Part shown: in pieces, positions 1-15,600 of the stretch
Layout: every line of letters starts with the position of its first letter
Position numbering within the stretch: the first letter of the stretch is position 1
Assembly: GCF_020740795.1 (NCBI RefSeq)
Contig: NC_067283.1
Coordinates: 43,327,659-43,391,658 of the forward strand
DNA: 64,000 nucleotides
Origin: Apus apus
Taxonomy: Eukaryota; Chordata; Aves; Apodiformes; Apodidae
Direction: 5' to 3'
Program-made: the position numbers and the translations under genes
The notes under the pieces: model-generated
Databases searched by the model: none
Told to the model about the DNA's origin: nothing
The model's input: only the letters and a program-made list of their open reading frames with translations

Positions 1-3000
1 GAAGGCTTCTGGCAGCCTGGGTGCACTGCCATGCTTAAACATCACAGGATGCACTGATGGCGAGCTGGCAAATGTAAAAGAACCCAACAAAATGACAGTG
101 GAGGAGCCCCAAGAAATTACCTACTAAAGAGCAGTCGACTATGCACCTTAGGATTCTGGAGGCTCACATTTTAATGAATGCTGGCAAAACAGGCATTTGT
201 GAGGGTATCTGGCTATACACTGATTGTTGATGTTTTTATGGTCATTAATCTTGTTTTATTCCCAGTCAGAAAGGTGAATAACTGTGATCTGATAGGGCTA
301 GGAGTTTGAGGAACCACAACAGACCACTGAGAGGGCTTCAGACAGAGCCTGTCACATCAATTCAGCATGACCAGTTGTAACAACATTAAAAAGTTAAAGT
401 TTAAAAAGAAATGCCAGCATTGGTTGAATCTGACTGAAACCAGATGACAACATTTCTCCTGTTCGGACCCATTTTTCCAAGCTCAACACCTACAAATTCA
501 TATTCTCCATTTCCATTTCACAATCAGATACAAACAGGGACTTGCTTGTGATGGTTGTGAATGTTTTATTATAGAGTCTTATCAATAAATTACTTCTCCG
601 AAAATCAGTTTTTCAGAACTAAAATCTGATCTAGCAGGGTTCAATAAGTAACAAGATGAACTCAGCCATGCAAACAAAATATCACTAAGTTACTTTAATA
701 ACATTTTATCACAACAACCTCAGGAAGAAAAGCGTGTCCTGGAGACTCAGACTGTTAATCTTGGATTTTTATTAATATTTTGGCTTCTTTTTGTTATGGC
801 TTAGCCTCTGGTACACGGCTGTCTGCATTCTGATGATCTTTGTGTGCCTTTATGCCTGGGACTCTTCTTTTATTTTGTAGCACTCTTATAAAATTAGCAC
901 CATCAGTTTTCAGTGCTCACAGTACATATAGGCAACTGGTTACCACACTGAAACTGAACTTCTGGAGAAACTGAGCTTATTCCTAGACAGCAATTACTCA
1001 CAAAAGGCCTAGCTCCCAAAGCTTTTCACTACAGGCCATTCATTTTCTGTTAGGCACCTCTCAGGATGTTTATTAATGTAACTTTATTGGGTTATGTTGC
1101 ACACAACAGGATATTCAGAATTCCATCTTGACCTTCACAGCAGTATCTAATACTGCCTGGAAGATATCCAACAAACATTTTCTTTCTATATACAACCAGC
1201 ATTCTGAGCTTGCAGCTACTTGTTGACAACTGCTTACTAGTTTCAGTTAAATACAAGAAAACCTAAGAACACCGAGACATCTGAAAACAAGCCTGACCAT
1301 ATTTTTAATGTATTTTGGATAGTTTAGCAACTTAATACTCTTGACTCCCAGGGGGCTTAATTACATACAACTTTTACAAAAGCAACATCATGTCTTATTA
1401 TTACACAAACATAATGTTTAACTTATTTTTTATTGTGCAAAATTTAAGCAGTAAGTCTTATCAGTACAATAGGCTAAAAAAGCAAGGGATATTTAAAACA
1501 ATATTCATGTTCAGTGTGCAACTTTTATCCATCTTTTGATGTGGAATCTAGAATTCCCAACAGTAAGTGCTACCTGATACTAATAGTTTGATTCACCTTT
1601 TGTTATTTGGAGAAGACTCAAAATATATTTTTGCATTAGTTTTTTTACACACAATTAAACAGCTGTTTAGGTTGATAAACACAAATTAGACACATAAAAA
1701 GGTTGAAAAAATACATAATGAAGGCATCCACCTAAATGGTGGCACATCTGATAATTTACAGTTTACATTAAAAAATATAATTGCTATTCTGATTTTCTGT
1801 CTTAAGCTCAAGATTTTAGAAAATAACCCAAAATTTTGTTTAAAATGTGGGCATCTGCTAAGTGAAAAAGTAATTTAATTCAATAGTTAATTTTAATTAA
1901 AATCTTTAGCTGGTTAGATATTAAGTGCTACCAGTCAAGGCAATTACAAAGACTGTTTGATGTTTACATAGCACCATATAGATAAATATCTCCTGCAGAA
2001 AGAGAGAGATTATGTTTGGCTGGGAACATAATCAGAGTAATTCCTGAACATTTTAGGTATCATTGCTTTCCACATCATGTATGTGCAACAATTCCTTAAT
2101 TTTAGAAAAAAACACACAGAAATCTACTCAAGCTTTAAGACAGTTCTATCATTAATTCAAATTCTCCATGTATAAAAGTATCAAGAACTGTTCAGTAGTC
2201 AATTTAATATTCAAAAACTGATCAGTAGTTTTATGTAAACTTGTTAAAAAACAAACCACCACATAATTTGGCTTTAAAGTGACAAAGTATTTTGCTTAAT
2301 ATAATTTACTAAACATGTGAAGACCTAATGTCAAGCTATGATTTTAAGAAGATGCAGAGACTGGATTATCCCTGAAATTTAAATCTACATTAAAAATATA
2401 TATTATAATATAAAGACTCTCCAAAATGTATAATTATAATTTGTTACAGTGGCATTGTTCATTCCAGCAATAATCCTTCTTATAAGGAGGCTGCATGTCA
2501 ACGAAACTACAATAACCTATTGTAGCTCCCCATGAGAGAACATCAATATTCTCCCCCTGCCTCTCCTCCACCCTGAATTTCCTAAAAAGTGGACTAGGTT
2601 TTCTACCTAAAGAAAAAGAGAATTATGGTCACTATCCAGATGCTGTTCTCTAGCCCTAATCGAAATCTTGACAACTTATCTATAATTGTTAGCTTTAGGC
2701 TAGGAACAGATCTTGTAGTAAAGTGTTAAAAATAGATGGAGTAACTAACAAGTCATCTTCTGTATTTTAAATCACTGAAATCTATATATCAAAATATTTA
2801 TGGAAGCATGAGTGCTGGTGACATCATTGACTCTTTCAAATCGAGCCTTCCGTAAAAATTGCAGAGATGAAAAAGATGCCTTGAGATAAATGGAAATAAA
2901 ATCCATCAGAAGAAAGACTTCCTAACACTGAGCCCCAATTCCTTACAAACTAACACACATATTTCAGTGACAGACACTGCTCATTGTTTTTGGACCTGCT

Positions 3001-3547
3001 CCTTCCCAAAATCAACTTAATAAGCTGCCATCAATCCAATAAAAAAAATACTACACCTTCTTAAAATATTGGTTTTGGAGTTCTGGATTCCAAAAATATT
3101 TAAAACTTAGAAGCAATTTCATATTTTTGCTATGAAACATCAACTAAATAATAGAAATCTTTATAAAGAAACCAAATTGCATTTTATATTGCATCTATAT
3201 TAATACAGTTCTCTGTGTTAGTGGAGAATTCAGCAGTTTTAGAGAGTTCAACACGTGCAAAATCCAATTTTGACAAAAATTCCAGTTTTAAAAGTTACAT
3301 GTAGTTTCATATAAGACAGGTCAATAATCTACAGACCAATCTAAACAAAGCTGTACAAAGTTTGCTTCAAATCTCCCTACACCCCCCCAAAAAGGCACTC
3401 AGTGGTTTAAGTGTGCAAATGGCTTCTTAGAAGAAACAGTGTGCAAACATAGGCTTTTCCATTAGCTTCTTGCTCTTTAGTGATTTCCTAGAGAGTATTG
3501 CTATTAAATGCTACCTATGGTATGACTTTCTAAAGAACAGAAGACAG
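1..3547 (-). other. ABHD5: Probable ABHD5 3' UTR and downstream flank
   Basis: No coding sequence is seen. The stretch is AT-rich and follows the ABHD5 stop codon. AATAAA hexamers on the minus strand (read as TTTATT on the plus strand) occur for example at 1083-1088, 1069-1074 and 768-773, so the transcript could end at one of several places. Mammalian ABHD5 has a long 3' UTR, which fits, but the true end cannot be read from the sequence. Confidence 0.45.
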
Positions 3548-3637
3548 TCAGTCCACAGAGTCACAGATATCTTTCACTTTCTGATTGAAATCTTCCGGTT
3601 GATCAGCATACACATAATGACCTGCACCAAGGATAGC
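3548..3637 (-). CDS. ABHD5: ABHD5 last coding exon (HX4D motif, stop)
   Basis: 90 nt, acceptor CCTCCAG, 29 codons plus TGA at 3550-3548. Encodes [17 protein letters not shown] and ends in CDSVD, like the mammalian C-terminus. H321 and D326 form the HX4D motif that has been linked to a lysophosphatidic acid acyltransferase activity; that activity is disputed in the literature. Confidence 0.96.
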   Translation of the reverse strand, partial: AILGAGHYVYADQPEDFNQKVKDICDSVD

Positions 3638-6600
3638 CTGGAGGATAAAGGTGAAGAAATAAGTCAAAATCACAAGAATGTAATGAACAAACAAATAATT
3701 AAATACTGGGATATGTGAAGAACCTGACTTTTATACCTTACCTACTTAATAGTTTACTACTTGAAGTGAAAAATTTCAAAACCAGAACTGATCTCTTGCA
3801 CCCTGCCTGGGGTAATGCAGTTAAGCACAACTGCTGCCAGGGGGTGGTATCATACAACCTAAAAAAAACTGTAAGCAGAAGGAAAAATGAAAGCTTGTTT
3901 CGTTGAAGAAACTTTGCTACACAGGACAAGAAGGTGAAACTACTGCTTACTAAACTGCACACCTCACTGAAAAAAACCCCACCATTCAAGCGGACATAAG
4001 TCATTGCAAAATAAACTTAGACGTTTGATATGTAAAGCATGTTCTCCTGATTCATCTTCATCCTCTGCCATCCTCCACTCAAATAGTTCTGCCATACTGC
4101 TTTCTAGTTCTCTAAGTGTTCACCTTAAAGAGAGAATCAAATAATTTGTATTCTCTTATTAGAAAAATGATATGGAAGAGACTAAAGGTACCAGGATATA
4201 TTAAGAACTCAGAAGCTTTAATTGCTGGGGATTTTCTGGACTTGTGGAAGCAGATTTCAACTCTCTGAATTAACAACTACTGTGTTAAGCAGGGACAAGT
4301 AAAATCCAAATGATGCAATACATGGGGGGAACCCATGACATTTGTGACCTAGATTATTTCACTGCAACTATGTAACAAAATTAAGGGCTTAAGTATCCAC
4401 ACACAGGGTGGTTACCCTATTTCTAGAATCTAGTATTCTCTGCCAAAACCAGTACGAAGCAAGTCGTCACCACAGTGAACAGTAAAGGTATTTGACCTAT
4501 TTTCATTTCATAATCAGGCCAAGAGCAGTTTGTATATAAAACTATTTTCCCCTCTTTCCACTAAAATACTCCCTCTTAAGTCTCTAATTTAAGCCCATGA
4601 AAGTATAGCTATGCTATTGCTTAAAAAAACTCCACAAACTAAGATTAAAAATTAATTAGAAATAAACACACACAATAAAACTGCAGAACCTCTGTGCATT
4701 TTACCAAGGATGGCACTGCCAGTCCATATCTCAGCCTCAGTCTCACGAGAACCCTTCTGTCCTATTTTTTTTAAATGTCCCTATACCTTCTACCACTCCA
4801 ATCTACCTTTTAGAAGCTGTATTTGGCTTGCTAAAATTTTTACTTGGAATGAAATGAAGTTTTCTACAGTTCCTTCTAAAAGCCACTGAACGGATTGGAA
4901 AAAGCTGCCTGAATGCTTATCCCAGCAATCTTGCACACTTCTTAGCAGTGACTTTTTGTTACAACTTCCTCTCTGGTAAAGCAGTTAAGTGACACTTTGA
5001 GTCTCAATGTCAACATTTATTAAATATGTTTGTGCTCCTTAACATATGTAAACAGTTCAATGTCTTTTCTCTGAGTTCGAGCTCTGATGTCAGCTATATA
5101 AAGATTATAAAATTTTATTTGAATGACTTTTTGTAGTGCACTATTGACATCACGTATTGTACACTTCTGTCCAGCTAGATCTAGACATCAATAAAAAAAC
5201 AGCTGGTGTATTCAAACATTTTATCACCTCATAGCAGTGTAATGTTTATATATATCCAATTATCACGCTGACTGATGTGACAAGGGGTGAAGAATACTTT
5301 TAAATGTTTGTTTTTATAGAAATCAATGCAAAATGCAGTGTGCACATTCACATCAAGTTACAAGTACACACAATTTAGATGATTATGCTACACCTCTAAA
5401 CAGGAATGTACGAGCAAGGAAGCCCACACGAAGTATTTTTTAATGACTGAAATAAAGTTAAATATGCTTACAAGAGCCTAAGCACCAGGTACAAACCACT
5501 CTCTTATGAGAGAAACAAAAGCATTATACAGACATATTAGAACTGTTTATGAGGGCCTCCTCACTTATGCCTTACATACATGCAAATATTAGGACAGCTG
5601 TGGCTTAAAACAGAGAAAACCACAGATACTTACAAGTGACCACAAAAACTACTTGTATTAGCACAGTGAAGAGCAAAATATTTTCTAGCACAGAAGAATG
5701 ACCTTACTCAAAGATCTAATTCAGCTTATAGTGCTACAGTTAAGTTTCCTTCTTCCTCTGAGAAGTCAATACTTTTTTCTCTCTACATTTCCTCTGATCT
5801 AACACTTATTTTCTCTCTCTCTGTTACAGAAATCAAAAGTTATTACCCCAGGCTTTAAATCAAAGGGTCAGCGTTTCCACAGTTAGTATAAAAAACAGAC
5901 ACAATTTAAACAAACCCACACAGTTAACAAAAAACTGCTTTAAAAGTCAACTTACTATTGTCTTCACGTAGGAATTTGGTCTCAGAGACTGGATAGTGCT
6001 GCCAGAATTGCCATCTATACATGAACGTGCTCCATAGATCACAGTGATAGGAATGTCTCGATCCATCTGTGAAATCCGTTGCAGCATTGGCCTTTTTGCC
6101 CATCCGTAAGGAATAGTCATGTTCTTGAAAGCTGTTTCACCACTTCAAGACATTTGAAAGGGTAAAAACAACTGAATTTCCATTGGATCTGCCTTTTCTC
6201 TAAACTGGAGTATCTGGGCCTTTTGGTAACATGAGTGCACATGAGGCTGGGATTTTTTACTATTAAGAAATATAAGCTTCCACGATTTGCATGTAATTTT
6301 CAACAGAAAGAGCCTATATTTTTACAGTACTGAGTGACAGCACTTAATGTATTATTTTACAAGTTTAAAAAATAAATTCTTTATAAATACAACTACTGTA
6401 TCAATTTTTTAATTAAAAACTTGTGTCCAAACTCTCTCAGAATTAACACACAGGTAGTTTAGAAGAAACATGGCATTAGGATAGCTTCTACATTTTTTTC
6501 AGTTTCTGGAATTTAGAAAAGGTGCAATGCTATTTTTTTTCTTTAACTAATACAATAAATGTTTCAATGTTTTAAAAAACCAGCATGCACACTGCTGCCA

Positions 6601-9600
6601 TGGCCATTGGAGGGAGCAGCAGACACAAAGTAAACGAAAGATGAGCTTCAAAACATACACTGGGAAACCCATACTCACCTAGGTGACTGTACATTGCAGT
6701 GATAGATATATTCAGCCACAGTGTTATCATCAAACATCGATGAATATTTTCGCTTGAAATCTGGTCTTAAACGCTGAACAAGGCTTAATCCTGTTAAAAC
6801 AGAAAACACTATTAGAGGAGGAATTAGTACAGACCACTTTATCAGGTTGGCTAGTGCTTTACATTACAACCCTCCAAACAGAATCACAGAATCATTCTGG
6901 TTGGAAAAGACCTTTAATATAATTGAGTCCAACCATAACCTAATGCTACCAACTCTATCATGTTCCTAAGCACCACATCTACATGCCTTTTAGACACCTT
7001 CAGGGATGGCGATTCAGTCACCTCCCTGGGCAGCCTATTCTGGTGCTTAATTACCCTTTCAATGAAGAAGTTACTTCTAATATCTACTTTAACACTCCCC
7101 TGGCACAACTTGAGGTCTTGTCCTATTGCTTGTTACAAGGGAGAAGACACCAACTCCCACGTTGCTACAACCTCCTTTCAGGTAGTTGAAGAGAGCAATA
7201 AGGTCTCCCCTCAGCCTCCTTTTCTCTAGGATAAACAGACACAGTACTTTCAGATGCTCCTTATAAGGCTTGTTCTCTAGATTGTTCACCAGCTTTGTTG
7301 CCCCTAACACGTCCCCTTGAAACTCACGTGTCTCACGTGACACAAATACAGTCTTTCTTCTTGCTCTGGCAGCACTGGCTGGGCCAAAAGTATCCCATCT
7401 TTCAGAACTAGAACACAGTGTTGGAAAAGCTGGGTTGTTTTTCTTCCTTAGATGGAAGTATGTGCTCTCCTTTTACAGAACACTTCTTCTGAAGCTAGTT
7501 CGTCTAACTAGCGTTCAGTTGAAAGAACAGCAGTCTGTGTTGGAAAGCAGCTGTAGAAATCTTGCCATGAGTATAAGACACAATAATTTGTGGAAATTAA
7601 AAGAGATTTAACCTAGGAAGGTTAATGTCTCCATGTTTTCTTAACAGCCAAAGTAGAAAAGCGGGTCCCTTCTGGGGACAGCTCAGGCTTTCTAAAGTTA
7701 AGCTCCTATTCTGAATCACTTTTGTAAGGAAGAAGCCTCTTCTAGTTGACCAGATGGATCTTTGGGACTAGAGCCTCATCAAAGTCTAATCTTAGTCTAA
7801 GAATATTATTCATCCCTGAAGAGACAGGCTCGTAGTTTACCACTTGGGTTTATCAACTGAAAAGACCATTGTTAATCTGTGCAACTACAATGATGTCACT
7901 TCTTCCCACCTGCCCCTGGCCAAAGGCCTGGTACTATTTATGTAGACCTTGTCACAATCATCTACTACACTTCTGTAACTTTGAGATTAGAGTATTGCAA
8001 CACACCCTTACGTATGCTTCCAGTCAATTAAAAAAATGAGAGCGCAAGACAAAACAGTTCCCTTATGAAACAACACTTTAAGCCGAGAAGAGTTTAAGGT
8101 TTTGCAAACATTCTGCAACTTGCTGTGCTGCTTGCATTTTCTTTATAGAGTTTAACTCCTGGACTTCTGTCCTATTCTGTCTGTCTGGGTTGTTTTTTTT
8201 AACACAAACAATACAGCTGGCTTGGAATAAGAGCATCTGGAAGGCAGAGACTAATTTTGTGTCTTCCCCTGCTACCAGCATAGAGGCCACAGCATTCCCA
8301 CTTCCAGTAACTAAGAGACTGAAAGTTACAAAATTCACTTTCCTTTTCGACAAAAAGTATTTTGTCTGTGGGCCCAATTGTAAAACCATTCTCTTTCCCC
8401 AGGAATTTACAGGGGAAAACGAATCAAGGAATCAAGGCACATTGGAACAAATGAAATCACACTGATTCATCCTTTAAAGCTTAAGTTTATTAAGACACCT
8501 TCAATTTTCTGGCTGATATTTCCTTAGAGCCTATGAGAAGGCTAAAAGAAATGGTAACATTAAAGACTGAGTTCCCCAAAAAGGATGTGACATTACTGTT
8601 GTCCTGAGAAATTTTTAGGCATTCAACTCTAGGAATGGAATTCACAAATCCAGTCTAAGCACCAAACCCCATATACTGTCAGCCTCCTGGTTGACTGTGC
8701 CAGTTAAGTGAAGGAAAACATGCAAATCAATTAACAGGAAACTAATCAAAGATAAAAATCCCTCTTGATTCTGTATCTCTCCCGGGTTCATGTATCTGCT
8801 GGAGGGTCTGATTAAATATCCATGTGATACCATTGTGATATTCCAAAGAACATGACTCACATTTAAGTGCCTAACTCATACCTTTGAACAAGAGCAGTTG
8901 GCTTTACAGTGAAGCTCAGCTATGCCTGCCCAGCAGCTTAAACACAAGTGCACAAACCTGGGTTTGGTTCAGTGACTTCACCAGGCTGGGTTTGATGCCT
9001 AACTTGCAGCACAGTAGTAGAAGTTCCAGTAGTTCTAGAAAAACTATGCTTCAGTTGTCAAGAATTTAGCTGTCTACACTAAGTTGATGATGAAAAACTT
9101 TTTTAATACATGGAGTGAGAAACAGATGAAAAATTTTGAGAAGCTCTGCTCTCCACAGCAACCTGTAAGTTAGGCTAGTCTGGGGATACTTTGCCAAGAC
9201 AGGGTTTGTTTCTCAGCATGGTTCTGACTGCACTTACCTGCTGGGGGAGACAACTTCAGCTTTGAATTCTTTCAAGTCAGTTGACTTACTGCACACATTT
9301 GTTATCGAATAAAAGGCATTAAACCAGTGCTTATCATTCAATACGCTTCAGGTTGTTTTGTTAACTGATAAGCATTTACTTAAAAAAAACCCTTTTGTAC
9401 AAAACCCGGTGCTTGTCTGAAAAGCTACTTTTTTCATACTCCCAAACATAATCTAATAGATCAGCTTATTAAAATATATATTTTATAGAAAGTGATTTAG
9501 GAAACAGATGTGGTTTAAATGTAAACAAAGCCCTGAAATGTCTATAGTTTATCTTCAGGCTGAATACTACAAAGGATGAAGAGGTGACCTACTTGTAGCT

Positions 9601-12600
9601 CGTGAGGGGCCCGAAGGCTATCATTTTCCAAGCCTCTGCGGCAGATACTGCTGTAGTACACAGAGTAATAGACAGATAACCTCTTTCCCCTCTCAAGGAT
9701 GAATTTTAAATTTGATCACATTCTTCCCCCACTCCCCACATAAACTAAAACCATAGTGGGTTTGGGTCTTCCCTACCCAGTCCTAGTAGTAGGGTAAATA
9801 AAGTTTATTTAATATCAGTGCTGTTGAAGAAACATAGAAATATGAAGGATACACCAATGAGACCCACCAAATTTGCTAGAGTACTATGAAAATGGCTAAT
9901 GGAAAGAACTCAGATTCAATTTAACTTCTCTAAACTCAGGCCAAAGACTAATAAGTTTATGAGAGATTGCCTTCTGATGTTAACCAAATTTGGAAATCCT
10001 AGTTGTTAATCAAACTGCAGCTGGAAGGGAAACTAAATGGACTATGACTGGAGGCAACCAGAAAAAAAACTTTTCCCGTTCATGTCTCTTTGTCAGGCTT
10101 CCCCAACAGGTGTCCACATCTGATGCACTGTAACTGTAGCCTACAACAACATAATGTAGCTTGCTATAAATGATCTTACTAGTCTTTCTCATAAAGAGCT
10201 TGCACTCTTCTCCTGAAGAGTTCATCTTTCCTTAACAGCTCCCACTTTCTCCTCCAATTCTTTTCTTTGTGGGTGATACAGGCTTCCAACAAAGCTTATC
10301 TTAATGGAGTATCTGCCCCATGTTTATATTCAACAAAAACAGAAACAGTACTTAAGAGTAGATAAAACTCACCAAATGGTCCTGCTATCCTCAGCCCAGC
10401 TAATGGATTAAATGGACTCAGTATAGCTCCTAGTGCTTTGATCCAGATTGGAATTGGTCTTTCATGCTCAGCATTGTCAGGCCTCTCTGGAAAACCCCAT
10501 GGCTCCACTAAGATAAGATGTTTGACCCTGTTGGCAAAGAAGGTTCAGAGGTTTAGAGTACATTAATTTTTCTTCAACTGAGTATGACAGAAATGTGTTA
10601 TCCGTGGACTACGCAACCTGCTTTAATCAATTCTATCATAGTGGCTTATTACCTCATTTCTGATTCATCAGTAATTTTGCTCTCGATTGCTAATTAGAGA
10701 GACTGAATTGCAACTAATCATATGTATGAACACCAGAAACCTAGAAGCTCATGCCACAAAGAGAAACTTGGTATTCGATAGATACCCACTGACATACACA
10801 TGAGAAAAAGGCCAGTCTTGCTTTTCTTTTTAAAATTAGCCTAATCTATATGCTGAGTCAATATTATTTGCAAGGGCAGTTTAATTTGAGAGAAATGAAG
10901 ATCATTATATGTTTCATTTAAGAACACTTGTTAGAAGTCTTTCTTTTCCAAGCCACGTAAGATATCTGATGTAAGTAGAGATGTAATTTACCTGAAAAAA
11001 ATCTTCTTATCAAAGTAAAATTTGAACTGAGAGAAGCAGAGCAAGATTAGCAGATGTTTTCCAAATGTATTGATTTTAGGTCAGGAAAGAAATGTCAGAG
11101 AGACAATTTATAAAATTATTACTCAAAGGAATCTGAGTACAGAGAGCACAGAAGGAGTCTCCAGCACACGCAACTATAAATCACTTCATGCTGCAAATCC
11201 CCCTCAAGCAAAAAAATCTATTTCATCTTGGAAGATTGGAATCATCCATTTCTGTTTAATCGCGTAACAACACCTACTCTGTCCTAGATACTTCTGATTT
11301 CTGAAAAAGTTACTCCTAACTATAGCTTTGCATATTTAAGGTGATTTTTCATGCAAGCTTCATCACCTTTACTTCTTCTTCATGAGCTCCTTCTCTTTCA
11401 AAGCTAGGAGATCTGGTATTTAATACCACAGAGTTCTTAGTGCCTAAGGCAATGTCAGAAGTGATTCCCAAGGCTATTTCTGGACTATAATCAGTTGGGA
11501 AACCAAAAATCTGTGCTTGAAATGAGGAGCTGAAAAGGATGAAGCTCACAAAGATATTTCCTGGTTGTCAGCTCAGGCATGAGCACATTCACACACAGGA
11601 TGAGACACCAACACCAAGAAGGGACTGGGTAGAATTTAACTACAGAAACTGAGCAGCAGAGATCAGAGGCGAAGCAGTGCAAGCACTGAGATGTTCAGGA
11701 AAGCCACACATTCTGTGTATAAACTATGACATTAAACAAGACACAGCAAACATATTAATAAAAATAGACTAAGCTTTTTTCATGTTTCCTTTTCTTAGTA
11801 CTTCCTACTTGGTATTTTCCGTTTGGACATCAACCCTAAAACCCAGCCCAGAATAACAGGAAGTTGATAATGAGAATAATTCCAAAAGTAGTAGGCCAGA
11901 AGCTGCAGTCTTTGAAAATTATGAGCCATCACCACCCAGAAATAATCTAAATGGGAATCTTTTGGCATTAGTAACATCAGTTGTCCCATGAACAACTCAA
12001 GTACAGTGCAATAAAATTAAAGGATCATCTAAGCTTGGAGAAACAGATCTACTTTCCTAACACCATGTATCCAGAATCCTTAAGCCTCTAAAGCATTGTT
12101 AAATAATTTGGCTGTGCTCTATCACTGCTGTCTTAAGATCCTATCAGTTAATTTGCTAATTTGATGGTGTTAGTTTAATTTCAGGGAAAAAATCAGTAAT
12201 GTGAGTGCACAAACTAAAACACCCCCAAATTAACTAACCCCAGCTTAAGCACAGTGAGGCATGAAAACATAAAGTGTCACTTTTGAGATAAGTCAGCAGG
12301 AGACAGAAACAATATCCTATGCAACAAGGATTGGATAGAGCCATTTATAAATACTTTAGAGGAATGCATAAGAAACTTCTAAGTGATCCCTGCAAGAAAC
12401 TATCTGCAGTTAGCTAAAAGTTGCTTTATGCCCAAAAGGAAAACAGGCTTGCAGGCCTAGAGAAGAGGACAGCATTTATACCCTGCAATTAAGGATTTAG
12501 ACACATGCCTGCTTTCACGTATCATTTTCAGCTGCATGTGCCAGCTGTCATCCACTTGGAAAGAAAGAGGCAAAGTGTCTTAGAAAAAAATTATGTCTTA

Positions 12601-15600
12601 ATTTATTTCAAGATCTCAAAATCAGAGACAAAGAAATGTGTATGGCATAAATTAATGTGATTATAAGATAATAAGCAATGTTCTGTGTCATACGACGTGG
12701 AAAGCTAAACTCATATTCACGGTTTTTCAGAGGAGTCCACATCCTTTTTTGATACAGAATGACCTCAGCTAGTGGGATCTTAGCTCACCATGGGCTACAT
12801 AACCAGACTATAAAAAAGAGGCAAATTCTCAGTTTAAGGGTCAAAAAACGGCTTAGCTGTTGGCCACAATGTGGTGCAGAAAAAAGGTGATTAAATACAA
12901 TTACAGGACCACTGCAGAAGGGTTGTTTTGCAAACAAGAAATATGCAGTGGCATACAGACAATTTAAATCAGTCACTAAAATAGTTTTTACATCATCACG
13001 CTGGCACCAGGCCGACTGCTAGCATATGGCATAAATTACTTAGGGGAATTACGTTCAGAAGTTTTAATGTTATCACCGTAATGGGAAGTTTGGCAGAAAC
13101 AGGCCTGTTTTCCCTTCACAAACCTATGTTGCATCAGAGATGTCACAAAACATTCACCCATGAACAGAAAAGTACATAGAAAAGCATGTTTACTGTATCT
13201 ATGTCCTTCTGTTCACCTGGAAACAAACCATACAATACATACTTCAGGCTAAAAACCCAGTATTAAGTTTCCTTACATCAGCACTCACATTTACTGGAAA
13301 ATAATCTTTAAAGAGCCTTATGAAAGAAAATCTGTATTAAAACCACTAATCAAATACGGAAAGGAATTGCTTAATTCCTTTGTTATTTACATACCTTGAC
13401 GGGTATTTTAATGAGTAAGCAGCTGCCAGGAATCCACCTAGGTTGTGTCCAAGTATAATCATTTTTTCTATCTCCATCTCCTTTCTCCATTCTTCTATGG
13501 ATTCCACGAACTGATTTTCTGCTTCCCGAGCATCAGTGTGAAAGTGTGGCCTACTGCTACGTCCAAATCCCAAGAGGTCGAAAGCATGAACGGTCCTGTT
13601 CTCACAGAGATCTTCAAAATTGAGAGCCCACAGTCCAACACCTCCTCCAAAACCATGCAGGAGAACAAGTGGAGTTTTACGTGAAAGGTCCGGAGAGAAT
13701 GTCAGTGTCCATATTTTATTTCCATTAGATATATACACATATTGTTTATTGTATGTGCTTGTAATACCTGAAGAAAAAGTGGAAAAAAAGATGTCTCTGG
13801 ACATACTAGACATATTCTAGACATACATACGAAGCACATTCTATGGAAATTGCTGTTTTAAAATGTAGCTCCCTTTCAAAGGAGAGAGCCTACAATCAAA
13901 TATCCAACTAAAAGCCATAAAAATCTAATTCTAAACCTTTTTATTTCATCCTAGTGCAAAAGACATCCTATAAAATTTAATTAATGTAAATTTATAGAAA
14001 ATCTAGTTCTATCTATAAATCTTACTAAAGACCAAAGACTTACATTTTAGCATTTTGTCCTCAGCTTCTTTAAGGTGTAGCAGCGATGTGGGACACCAGG
14101 CAGGAAGCCAGCTGAATAACCATCCTAACCTATAACAGCAGTACAGAATAAAAATTTCTTGAGCAAGATAATAATTTCTGTGCACAATTTGATGCTTTGA
14201 CGACATTTCTTTTGCTGCTCTTATAAAACAACCACTGTAAGCTACACAGCATGCAGGACAGGAGTGTGCAGTGGGAGGGGAATTAACATTCTCCTGGCTT
14301 TATAAAGTAGTGTCATGATCAGGGGTGTTCTTCAAACAGCGCACTGCTTCTCCACTGTGTGTGGAGATCAGAGTGTACTGATCTATGTTTGTCAGAGCAG
14401 GCTTCTTCTGGGAACCTGGTGACACCAGCCACATGCCAACACAACAAGCCTGGCAGGATATGTAACTCAATCACTGGGGCTTCCAGCTTTCTCTCAAGTT
14501 CCCTTGGAAGTCAGCCTGCACACACATTATTCTGCATGAACCTACTATTTCTAAAAATGCAATAAACTGCACTCACTAGCCTAACCTGAACTGATTAATA
14601 CACTAGATAAGTTTAAAAAAGGAAAACCAAGCAGTAGTATTCTAGCAAAGCAAAAAACTAAGGCCTTCCTTACCAACATAGAAACAAAGTCCCAGAAGAA
14701 AACAAAATATAGTAATTTCAATTCCCTAACAGAAGCTGCTTTTCCAGCTGTCAGCTACTATCTTGGTAGCATTAGCTGAACCATGAGAGCAGGGGCGATG
14801 ACTCAGCTAGCAGCATTGCTTCACCCAAAGTGCTTCAGAGGACAGAGCAATTGAGTACAGTGCTTCTTGGATGCTAATTTATCCCTTGTTTTCAAGAAGG
14901 AATCCTCTTTTTCCCTCTCTCACCTGTTTTGAAGTGGCCCAGATTATCAGTGCAAATGCTGCTACTGTAGGATCCCAGACCATTCCTCATAGGGAGGAGG
15001 ATAAGGTTTCCAAATTCACAGTCAAATTACTTTCTTTAGCACCTTTTTCCTACACTGAACTTATTTACTAGTTAGCTATAGTACTTTCAGGACTGAATAC
15101 TGCAAGTATTAGTTGTACGATTGATGTTAAAAGACTAATTCACTAAACTGTTACTAATGTCCAGTTTTTCAGAGTGTACACAACCGTAAAATCTGAGTTT
15201 AATAATATCACTAATTGTGTCCAATGTTTTTAATTTCTCTGGTAAATTATTAAACAATACTTATATCATCACCCTTCTGAGCCAAACTTTCTGCTAGTTA
15301 TATGCTTAACTAGGCACTTTCATTCATAATTCCTAGGTCAGAAGCAAAAAACTCAGTATTTCCCTCAAGCCAAAACTGTATTAAATTTTTCTTAGCAAAA
15401 CCCCTAATTTAGCAAAGAAACTTCTTTAAAGATTCTTTTTCTAACAGACATGTATAGCTGCAACATGTCAACATGAAGACAGTGCCGAGACAGACCCCAG
15501 TGAAATAAATATTAAATCTACTGTTCACAGTTCCAGAATTTGATTTCCCAGACTTAGGGAGACACCTGGATACTCAAGAAAAATATTTAGAAAATTGTAT